6,332 nt of DNA from Fidelibacterota bacterium (GTDB lineage Bacteria; Fidelibacterota; Marinisomatia; Marinisomatales; J089), in assembly GCA_003695105.1 (NCBI GenBank), contig RFIZ01000052.1, positions 1-6,332 of the forward strand, written 5' to 3'. The translations under genes were made by a program, and so were the position numbers. Shown piece after piece: positions 1 to 5,688 of the stretch; positions within the stretch are counted from its first letter, which is position 1; each line of letters starts with the position of its first letter. The notes beneath the pieces are model-generated. The model was not told where the DNA came from. It was given only the letters and a program-made list of their open reading frames with translations, and ran no database searches.

Positions 1-58
1 CGCCATAAACTCCGACGCCCGCTTCACGGCCCGCCGGAAGCTGGTGCTGGTGAAGTAA
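1..58 (+). CDS. C-terminal tail of a convergent plus-strand gene (partial)
   Basis: Frame 2 of the plus strand (first full codon at position 2) is open from the window edge and ends in TAA at 56-58. It encodes 18 residues, AINSDARFTARRKLVLVK. Codon third positions are nearly all G or C, as in the clear genes here, which supports real coding sequence despite the short length. The gene would converge on the minus-strand operon, with the repeat-rich spacer between them. The basic, beta-strand-like ending (RRKLVLVK) resembles the last strand of C-terminal sorting domains of type IX secretion cargo in the FCB group, which often end in a KxVxxK-like tail. That is inference from very few residues. 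It could equally be the end of any beta-rich protein, and no function is assigned. Confidence 0.5.
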   Translation, partial: AINSDARFTARRKLVLVK

Positions 59-145
59 AAACCTGAAAGACGCCTGCGCTCCGGAGTGGATGCTTACGGG
101 GCGTGGGCGCCCAACACCGTATAGGTATAGCAATGGATGGGAAAC

Positions 146-172
146 CGCGAATGACGCGAATTTCACGAATTG
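146..172. repeat. Nonamer tandem array, three degenerate copies
   Basis: Three contiguous 9-bp units can be read: CGCGAATGA (146-154), CGCGAATTT (155-163) and CACGAATTG (164-172), with core CRCGAAT. The array lies 11 bp before the first heptamer cassette. A second, different nonamer array directly abuts the second cassette, so the two together look like a recurring composite. Confidence 0.7.
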
Positions 173-183
173 GAACCAAAGGA

Positions 184-310
184 AATTTAATAATGAACAT
201 TGAATATTTGGGCCATTATCGGAAGCTTCCGCGAAAGGCCCATTTCGACCTTTGACTTTCGACCTTGGACCTGCAACCCTCTTGTCACTCGTCACGCGTC
301 ACTTGTCACT
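184..310. repeat. Heptamer-phased repeat cassette, copy A
   Basis: The block can be cut into 18 consecutive 7-bp units from 184 to 309 without a phase break. It opens with TAATGAA and CATTGAA (191-204). It passes through a hairpin-forming middle (205-246), then runs as five GACYTYY-like units (247-281, the last two degraded) and four YYGTCAC-like units (282-309). Copy B at 335-461 is the same cassette. Comparing 185-303 with 336-461 by hand gives one 7-bp gap and about 15 substitutions over 119 positions, roughly 87% identity. Copy A has one fewer TAATGAA unit and one more GTCAC unit than copy B. Confidence 0.85.
209..242. other. Inverted repeat inside cassette A
   Basis: TGGGCC at 209-214 pairs perfectly with GGCCCA at 237-242. 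Between them lies the 12-nt perfect palindrome CGGAAGCTTCCG (220-231). The outer arms recur in cassette B with a single change; the inner palindrome does not. No T-tract follows on either strand, so this does not look like a Rho-independent terminator. Confidence 0.6.
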
Positions 311-317
311 TCTTAAC

Positions 318-335
318 CGCAGAGAACGCAGAGAG
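318..335. repeat. Nonamer tandem pair
   Basis: Two contiguous 9-bp units are present: CGCAGAGAA (318-326) and CGCAGAGAG (327-335). The second abuts the heptamer cassette B. Unit sequence differs from the array at 146-172 although the period is the same. Confidence 0.65.
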
Positions 336-461
336 ATTTAATAATGAATAATGAACATTGAATATTTGGGCCACTGGTAGGAGCTTGCGGGAAAGACCCA
401 TTCCGACCTTTGACTTTCGACCTTCGACTTCCGACCCTCTTGTCACTCGTCACCCGTCACT
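335..461. repeat. Heptamer-phased repeat cassette, copy B
   Basis: This is the second copy of the cassette at 184-310, offset by 151 bp and again exactly 18 heptamers long (335-460). TAATGAA is tandemly duplicated (342-355), followed by CATTGAA (356-362). Five clean GACYTYY units occupy 405-439 and three YYGTCAC units occupy 440-460. The outer hairpin arms are TGGGCC (367-372) and GACCCA (395-400). They mismatch at one position on the plus strand, but form a G-U wobble if the minus strand is transcribed. Confidence 0.85.
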
Positions 462-508
462 GATATCCCGTCAACAATATCCGCGGGGACCGGTTGGTTC
501 CGATGGGC

Positions 509-3493
509 TTAGAAGGGATTGATCAATGCCAGCCGCGCATAGAACCGGGGCGGATCGCCGCGATTCCAGCCGTCCAGTTCCTGAGCCTGGCCCAATGCAA
601 CGAACACGATCGGCGTGTTCCCTGCCTGGAGGCCGATTTTCACTTCGTACCCGGCGGTTGTCACCCAAGCCGGCGGAGTTCCGCCATGGGTCCAGGCATT
701 GGCCACCTCCATGACCAGTGCTCCGGTACAGGATCCCAGGGTGAGGCCCAGAAGATTGATCGGCAGCGTTTGCACCAACGGCGCCCGGAATTCCAGGGAG
801 CTGAACACCAGACGGTCGCCAAGACGAACACCGTTCCAGCCACGGGGATTATAATTTTCCGGTAAAAACAGCACTCCCAGATCACCCGCCCCATAGGGAA
901 AGTAGAGATTGGGATCCCGGGTCAGTGCCAGTGAATCCTGAGGAGCCGGAGTCCCGCTCATGGCTTTGGCCACGATCCGGGCGTACAGGGCCGGACCGTC
1001 GCCCACGGGAACATTCACAAAGGCATCCAGATTCCAGCGGGTGAAAGTAAAATCGCCGTAATAAGACCGGTCGGCTACGTCCACACTGGTCAACAGTCCA
1101 CCGCCCTGAGTAGGGAGGTATTGATTGCGCAGGCTGGGGCGACGATCCAGCCACTGGTAGGACAGGGTGGTCAGTCCCAGAGTTCCTCCGATGGGTACCG
1201 GGAGATCGTGATATTGAGCGGGACGGCGAGGGATGTATTCTCCCGTAGCGGCATCGATGGAATCTGAAACGGTAACGACTCTCCGGCGATACCAACCCGA
1301 TTTCAGCCGCAACCAATGTTGGCTGCTGAGGGACTCCCCCCGGTTGAAGACCCAATAGGCCGCCAGGTCCAGCCCGTCCACCTGCTCGATCAGTCCGCTC
1401 CGGCTCCGGTCGTAATAGCGGAAGGTAAACTGACTGTTGGACGTGTAGGTAAAACTCCAGGGCAGGTAGGAAGCCTGGTTCAGATAGGACAGAATAGCCC
1501 AGGGACGGGTTTTCCCCGTCACATCCGCTCCACCCACTCCTTCCAGGATATGCCTCCCCATCGCGTCCGTCCAGGCCGTGAAACCAAACACGCTGGGCAG
1601 CCCGGGAAACAGAAAACTGGCCAGATGTTTGAGGTGCCGGTAGAACTGATAGGGTCCGGTCGAATAGGAAACCGTGAGTGGCGGATGAAAGTGGAGGTCC
1701 AGCGTGTCGGGCGGACGATGGGACTGCCACCGGGCAAAATAGGGTCGCAGCGTGAGGGGTTGGGTGGTGGCCCGGCGGGCGGGATCGACGGCCACCACCT
1801 GCAGGGTGTCCTGAACCGGAAGGGATAAGGCCAGAACGGTCGAATCCCGGGGAGTCCACTGGTTGGACCACAGGGCGTCGCCCACATCCGTGTTTTGCCG
1901 GATTTCTCCTGTTTTCACGTCCAGGGTGTACAGGTTGGGGGCCGCATCCACCCCTGCTTCCTTCCGGTGGGAGGTGTAGGTAATCCGGCGGCCGTCGGGA
2001 TGCCAGACGGGACCATAATCGGCTCCGGGATTGGTGGTGAGTCGCCGCAGGTCTCCTGAAACGGGATCCGCCAAATACAGGTCCAGATTCCCGTCGGGTC
2101 CCGCCACGGAAAGCGCAATCGCCTGTCCGTTCGGACTCCAGCGCGGAGTCAGCAACTGGGTCTCGTTCCGGAAAGAAGTGAGCGGTCGGACCGAATCGGT
2201 GTGGGAATCCCATTGCATCAGATTGGATCGATCCCTTTCATGGCGGACGTAAATCAGGCTCTTCCCGTCCGGTGACCAGTCGGGATACTGACAACGCCCG
2301 CTATGGGTCACCCATTGCAGACGGGGTTTTTTCGCCCTCAGATCGGCGATCCGGATATCCCACACCAGCGATTGATGCGGGCCGTAGTGATATTTGGCGT
2401 AGGCCAGGCGACTGCCGTCCGGCGTCCAGGACATTTGAGAATGAAACCGACCGTAATCGATTTCCCGACTCGTCCATTTGACGGGTTTTTTGCGGGATTG
2501 TTTGGTTTTCTTTTTCCGGCGGAACCAGGTGGTGAGAATCGACGGTTTCGGCCGGGTCGTATCGCGGGTCAGAATCAAGAGCGACTGGTCCAACTGTTGG
2601 TCGTCCTTTTTTCCGATCACGGCCAGGTGAAAACTGTCCGGTGAAAACAGCACGGCTGCCGCCGATGTCACAGGCAGGGATGTCACCGTTCCCACCTCCT
2701 CCAGGGCTTCTTTCTGAGCCCGAAACCCATAGTAATAGGTGTTCATGTGGCGGCGCCAGTCTTCTTCGAACCGTTCCAGCGTCAGTCCGGTATATTTTTT
2801 GAATCCTTTTTCGAAATCGGCTATTTTGGCTTTATTCCGGTAATGAATGATGTTTACAAGGGTGGAATCCCCGAAGCGATCCGCCAGGTAGAGCAGTTTG
2901 GAAAAGCCGTCATGGTGGGGGTCCATGTCCGCTGTTTTGTCGGACAGGACGTGAACTTTATGGGACAGGTCCGCCCGGTAGGGACGCCATTTCTCGGTCA
3001 TGTACTCCGCCAGTCCTTCCACAAACCAGCCCGGCGTTCCCGACAGGAGATAGTTCCACGGTTCCGGCAGCCAGACCGATTTCAGGGCATTGAACAAGAC
3101 CACGTGCTGGAGTTCATGAGCCACCACCTGTTCCAGCCATTTTTCATCCTCCAGCCAGAGGGCCGCGTCATTCTGGTCCACCCAGATAAAAATGGAATTG
3201 GTCCAGAGGGCATAGCCGTTCATAATCTCATCTTCGCTGGTGAAGGTGATGTCCACCACCGGCAGATCCGCCTGGTCCACCTGTTTCAGCAGGACGGGCC
3301 GGATCTGTTCGGCGATGGCGGCTCCCCGAACGGCGATCGAATCCAGTCCCTGGTGGTAATGAATCCGGAAATGGGACGACCGGAGCGTGCGCCAGTGCAA
3401 TTCGGGATGGTTCCGACCGGAATAGATCCAGGTGCCCTGACCGGAAAGCCAGGTCACCCAGCCGAAGAGCAGGAGCAGGCCGGTTTTCCTCAT
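509..3493 (-). CDS. Exported metallopeptidase-like / TolB-PD40 propeller / Omp85-like barrel fusion protein
   Basis: This 994-residue envelope protein is read as three parts. Residues 1-18 are a signal peptide with hydrophobic core LLLLFGWVTWL. Residues about 35-255 match the peptidase MA type: HELQH at 126-130 fits zincin HExxH, and WFVEGLAEY (156-164) supplies a candidate third zinc ligand, Glu159. Residues about 275-565 carry six PD40/TolB-like blades, seen as SPDS at 284, WTPDG at 356, WSPDG at 406, WSPNG at 452, WHPDG at 497 and WTPRD at 546. From about residue 600 the chain is beta-rich. It contains RGW (884-886) followed by SSLEFRAPL (898-906), as in the Omp85/BamA loop 6 region, and ends in Phe, typical of outer-membrane barrels. 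No POTRA domain is visible. Likely topology: barrel in the outer membrane, with peptidase and propeller in the periplasm. The ATG overlaps the upstream stop (ATGA), with AAAGGGG 6 nt ahead; the stop is TAA. Substrate and activity are unknown. Confidence 0.9.
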   Translation of the reverse strand: MRKTGLLLLFGWVTWLSGQGTWIYSGRNHPELHWRTLRSSHFRIHYHQGLDSIAVRGAAIAEQIRPVLLKQVDQADLPVVDITFTSEDEIMNGYALWTNSIFIWVDQNDAALWLEDEKWLEQVVAHELQHVVLFNALKSVWLPEPWNYLLSGTPGWFVEGLAEYMTEKWRPYRADLSHKVHVLSDKTADMDPHHDGFSKLLYLADRFGDSTLVNIIHYRNKAKIADFEKGFKKYTGLTLERFEEDWRRHMNTYYYGFRAQKEALEEVGTVTSLPVTSAAAVLFSPDSFHLAVIGKKDDQQLDQSLLILTRDTTRPKPSILTTWFRRKKKTKQSRKKPVKWTSREIDYGRFHSQMSWTPDGSRLAYAKYHYGPHQSLVWDIRIADLRAKKPRLQWVTHSGRCQYPDWSPDGKSLIYVRHERDRSNLMQWDSHTDSVRPLTSFRNETQLLTPRWSPNGQAIALSVAGPDGNLDLYLADPVSGDLRRLTTNPGADYGPVWHPDGRRITYTSHRKEAGVDAAPNLYTLDVKTGEIRQNTDVGDALWSNQWTPRDSTVLALSLPVQDTLQVVAVDPARRATTQPLTLRPYFARWQSHRPPDTLDLHFHPPLTVSYSTGPYQFYRHLKHLASFLFPGLPSVFGFTAWTDAMGRHILEGVGGADVTGKTRPWAILSYLNQASYLPWSFTYTSNSQFTFRYYDRSRSGLIEQVDGLDLAAYWVFNRGESLSSQHWLRLKSGWYRRRVVTVSDSIDAATGEYIPRRPAQYHDLPVPIGGTLGLTTLSYQWLDRRPSLRNQYLPTQGGGLLTSVDVADRSYYGDFTFTRWNLDAFVNVPVGDGPALYARIVAKAMSGTPAPQDSLALTRDPNLYFPYGAGDLGVLFLPENYNPRGWNGVRLGDRLVFSSLEFRAPLVQTLPINLLGLTLGSCTGALVMEVANAWTHGGTPPAWVTTAGYEVKIGLQAGNTPIVFVALGQAQELDGWNRGDPPRFYARLALINPF

Positions 3494-4350
3494 GGGCGAC
3501 CCCTTTCGCGGTAGGGGACATATCCCAACGCCCCGCCGGAATTTTCGTCATCGGTGGCCAGCCAGAAGCCGGTGGCGTCCCCCCACAGCCCTTCCACCTT
3601 GTGGCCGTCGATTCGGAACACGTCCGCCGGTTCCGGTAAACCGGTCAGCTGCAGAGTACCGGCCCGGAACTGTACGGTGCCCACCCGGTAGATGCGGGTG
3701 GAGAAGGGTCCCGCATCGCCCGGATCAAGGACGGAGCTGACGTAGACCCGGTGATCCCTGACCAGCAGATCCGAAATCGACCGGAGATTCGGCGCGCTCC
3801 AGGGCGCCTGAACGGGAATGGAACCGGTGGCGATGATCGTGTCCTGCCCGGCGGGAAAGGGCGCCCAATAAATCTTGCCCGGCCGGTTGTCACTTCCCCG
3901 GTCGGCCCAGAGAATCCAGCGCTGTTCACCCCGACGGATGAAGGCCAGCCCTTCCAGGTTTTCCTCCGGTGAGGTCCGCAGAATCGTCCGGCGATCCACG
4001 ACCCGCACCCGATGATCCGGCAGGATGCGGACCATTCGCAGCGTACCCCAGCTCTCCAGCAGCGCCAGTTGCCGGGTTCCCGGAACCAGGGCGCAGGCCT
4101 CCAAATCCACCGGTGAACGGATGCCGGTCCAGACGACCGGTGTATAGCGGATTCCTTTCCTCCCCAGCGTTATTTGACCGACCTTGGCTTCCCCGGGGCG
4201 TTTGGTATCGTGCACCACATAGAAGCTCTCCCCCAGGCGCGCCAGACCGCTCATGGACTGCCATCGTTCGCTCCCCAGGGACTGCCACTCAATCGGTTGC
4301 GCCTGGATCAGCGCCATCCCCACCAGCCAGAATATACCGTAAGTCCTCAT
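3490..4350 (-). CDS. Exported protein of unknown function, probable beta-propeller
   Basis: The protein has 286 residues with an N-terminal signal peptide (hydrophobic 4-15, plausible cleavage after Ala17), so it is probably periplasmic or secreted. I do not recognise a characterised family. The body shows spaced blade-like repeats: SGLARLGESFYVVHD (34-48), DLEACALVPGTRQLALLES (82-100), NLEGLAFIRRGEQRWILWAD (131-150), SISDLLVRDHRVYVSS (191-206) and KVEGLWGDATGFWLATDDE (251-269). The recurring xLEGLA/xVEGL pattern followed by a strand and a charged turn resembles DUF3616 or phytase-like/esterase-like propellers. The acidic residues could bind metal. That assignment is inference. It overlaps ubiE upstream and the 994-residue envelope gene downstream by ATGA at both ends. 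A strong ribosome-binding site lies 10 nt before the ATG. Co-translation with the outer-membrane protein suggests the two work together in the envelope. Confidence 0.85.
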   Translation of the reverse strand: MRTYGIFWLVGMALIQAQPIEWQSLGSERWQSMSGLARLGESFYVVHDTKRPGEAKVGQITLGRKGIRYTPVVWTGIRSPVDLEACALVPGTRQLALLESWGTLRMVRILPDHRVRVVDRRTILRTSPEENLEGLAFIRRGEQRWILWADRGSDNRPGKIYWAPFPAGQDTIIATGSIPVQAPWSAPNLRSISDLLVRDHRVYVSSVLDPGDAGPFSTRIYRVGTVQFRAGTLQLTGLPEPADVFRIDGHKVEGLWGDATGFWLATDDENSGGALGYVPYRERGRP

Positions 4351-5081
4351 GACGCTTTCGCTCCTCCCGGTTTCCGGGCCTGAATCAGGGTGGCCACGCC
4401 CCAGGTGAGGTCCTCAATCCGGATGTGATCAAAGCGGTGCGCCGCCAACAAGGCCGCCAACTCCTGCCGGGCAGGAAAATAATCCACCGATTCGGGCAGG
4501 TAACGATACGCGTCCGACCGGGAGAACAGGGCGCCCAGTCGCGGCAACACGTGATGGAAATAGGCCTGGTAGACTGTACCGAACCAGCGGGAGCGGGGCT
4601 GGGCGAATTCCAGAATACGCAGGGCCCCCCCCGGTTTCAGCACCCGGGCGAATTCCTCCAGGGCCACTTCATAGTGACCGATGTTGCGGAACCCGAAAGA
4701 GATGGTGAGAGCATCGAATTGGTCGTCCCGGAAGGGCAGGCATTCCCCGTCACCCTGGAGCGCCGGGAAGCCCGTCACCCCTTTCCGGCGGGTCTTCGCC
4801 CGACTGCGGACGACCATCCGATAGGCGTAATCCAGTCCCACAACCCGGACCGTGGGGTACCGTTTCCGCAGAGCCAGACCCACGTCTCCGGTCCCGGTGG
4901 CCACATCCAGGACGAGGCCCGATTCGGGGAGAGAAAGAGAATGCACCAGTCTCCGCCGCCAGTAGAGGTCGACCCCCAGGCTCAGGAAGTGATTTAAAAA
5001 ATCGTACTGAGGCGAAATGTCGTCAAAGATGGAACGGACGAAGGCCTTCTTCTCGTCCCCGCGGTGGGAAAATTCACTCAA
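4347..5081 (-). CDS. ubiE: UbiE/MenG quinone-biosynthesis C-methyltransferase
   Basis: The gene encodes a 244-residue cytoplasmic SAM-dependent enzyme that C-methylates demethylmenaquinone (MenG role) or the ubiquinone precursor (UbiE role). Family marks are dense: YDFLNHFLSLGVDLYWRR (26-43, first signature), SAM motif I VLDVATGTGD (57-66), acidic motif GLD (82-84), GDGECLPF (110-117), the hallmark SFGFRNI (128-134), RVLKPGGALRILEFAQP (146-162, second signature with Ala instead of the usual Ser), YLPESVDYFP (194-203) and the C-terminal LTWGVATLIQARK (225-237). Length is normal for the family. The start is TTG at 5079-5081; no ATG or GTG was seen in frame for some distance upstream, and starting later would remove the first signature. 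It overlaps the HAD gene stop by 8 nt (TTGAGTGA) and the next gene by ATGA. Which quinone is made cannot be told from this gene alone; menaquinone is more likely in FCB-type bacteria. Confidence 0.95.
   Translation of the reverse strand: MSEFSHRGDEKKAFVRSIFDDISPQYDFLNHFLSLGVDLYWRRRLVHSLSLPESGLVLDVATGTGDVGLALRKRYPTVRVVGLDYAYRMVVRSRAKTRRKGVTGFPALQGDGECLPFRDDQFDALTISFGFRNIGHYEVALEEFARVLKPGGALRILEFAQPRSRWFGTVYQAYFHHVLPRLGALFSRSDAYRYLPESVDYFPARQELAALLAAHRFDHIRIEDLTWGVATLIQARKPGGAKAS
4361..4368 (-). promoter_or_regulatory. Ribosome-binding site of the exported propeller gene
   Basis: GGGAGGAG on the minus strand lies inside the last codons of ubiE, 10 nt before the ATG at 4350. It is the best Shine-Dalgarno match in the operon, and it suggests that this gene can be initiated independently as well as by coupling to ubiE. 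Confidence 0.6.
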
Positions 5082-5688
5082 AGGAATTCCAGCCTCTCCG
5101 GTGCAATTCTTCCGCCAGTTGCTCCGGGGTGTGAAAATGGATCGCCTCCAGTCCCACCGCCCGGGCCGCCGTCACATTGGCTTCCACGTCATCAATGAAC
5201 AGAGCCTCTTCCGGGGCCACACCGGCCCGCTCCAGGGCCAGGTGAAAAATACCCGCTTCCGGTTTGCGATATCCGGTCTCGTAGGAAAAAATCGCTCCGT
5301 CCACCTGAGAATAAAAGGGATAGTCGGGCAGCAGGTGCACTACATGATAGCGATTGGTATTGGACAGTAACCAGACCGGCACTTCCTGGCGGAGGACGGA
5401 AATCCAGGCGGCGGTCCGTTTGGGCCGGCCTACCATGGCCATCCAGGCCTGCCAAAAGGCCGATGGAGACAGATTGTGTGCCTCCGGACCCAGCTTTGCT
5501 TTCACCCGTTGAAAAAAGGTTTGATCATCCAGCCGGCCCCGCTCATAGTCATGATGGACGTCCAACGGAAAACGGTCCCGCAACGTGTCCGGGTCCAGAC
5601 CGGTCTGTTTTTGCAGCAGGGTTTCCGTTCGCTCCGGGTGCAGATCGACCAGCACGCCGCCGATGTCGAAAAACAGGGTCCTGATCAT
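5074..5688 (-). CDS. HAD-superfamily hydrolase, YihX-like (probable phosphatase)
   Basis: This is a 204-residue cytoplasmic HAD hydrolase with a C1 helical cap (about 15-90). Motif I is FFDIGGVLVD (6-15) with nucleophile Asp8. The +2 position, usually the acid/base Asp in phosphatases, is Gly10, the arrangement also found in YihX-type proteins (DLGNV). Motif II is LLSNTNRYH (107-115) with Ser109, motif III is Lys142 in ETGYRKPEAGIF, and motif IV is FIDDVEANV (164-172) with Asp166 and Asp167. The length matches YihX (about 200 residues), whose known activity is on alpha-D-glucose 1-phosphate. Transferring that substrate is not justified from sequence alone. The ATG overlaps the stop of the upstream methyltransferase (ATGA). 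I see no Shine-Dalgarno motif before it, so initiation probably depends on re-initiation after the upstream gene. Its stop lies inside the start region of ubiE. Confidence 0.92.
   Translation of the reverse strand: MIRTLFFDIGGVLVDLHPERTETLLQKQTGLDPDTLRDRFPLDVHHDYERGRLDDQTFFQRVKAKLGPEAHNLSPSAFWQAWMAMVGRPKRTAAWISVLRQEVPVWLLSNTNRYHVVHLLPDYPFYSQVDGAIFSYETGYRKPEAGIFHLALERAGVAPEEALFIDDVEANVTAARAVGLEAIHFHTPEQLAEELHRRGWNSFE
5093..5099 (-). promoter_or_regulatory. Candidate ribosome-binding site for the ubiE TTG start
   Basis: GGAGAGG on the minus strand, within the 3' end of the HAD gene, lies 11 nt before the TTG at 5081. Spacing is slightly long. It supports the TTG as the real start, since no alternative ATG or GTG was found nearby in this frame. 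A weak start codon plus an 8-nt overlap with the HAD stop points to translational coupling. Confidence 0.5.

Larger units (their letters stand above)
59..508. other. Repeat-rich intergenic spacer between convergent genes
   Basis: No credible coding sequence lies here. Positions 59-145 hold unique sequence with two small perfect palindromes: CTCCGGAG at 79-86 and TGGGCGCCCA at 104-113. Positions 146-461 are almost entirely the nonamer and heptamer repeats listed separately. Positions 462-508 are unique sequence immediately downstream of the TAA stop of the large minus-strand gene. The base composition is visibly more AT-rich than the genes in 160-210 and 335-368. I looked for stem-loops followed by T-tracts on both strands and found none convincing, so termination of both converging transcripts is unexplained by the sequence. 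Confidence 0.8.

Noticed and set aside
96..120. Terminator of the plus-strand gene (ACGG...CCGT around the palindrome TGGGCGCCCA)
   Set aside because: The outer arms are out of register by one base and no T-rich stretch follows.
209..242. Rho-independent terminator for the operon
   Set aside because: The stem is present, but neither strand has a T-tract after it; the sequence after the hairpin on the minus strand reads AATATTC. It also lies more than 250 bp past the stop codon.
184..461. CRISPR array or IS/MITE explanation for the repeat cassettes
   Set aside because: There are only two long, diverged copies with no uniform spacers, so it is not CRISPR. No terminal inverted repeats, target duplications or transposase were seen, so no mobile element is called.
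882..2213. Long 443-residue minus-strand open frame
   Set aside because: It lies entirely inside the 994-residue gene in another frame. Its translation is rich in Arg, Pro, Gly and Ser without any motif, the usual shadow of a GC-rich gene.
2747..3514. 255-residue plus-strand open frame opposite the peptidase domain
   Set aside because: It is antisense to a region with clear protein motifs (HELQH, EGLAEY), and its own translation shows no recognisable domain.
5074..5688. Calling the HAD protein an inactive enzyme because the second motif I Asp is Gly
   Set aside because: The same substitution is normal in the YihX-like branch, and the nucleophile, motif II Ser, motif III Lys and motif IV Asp pair are all present.
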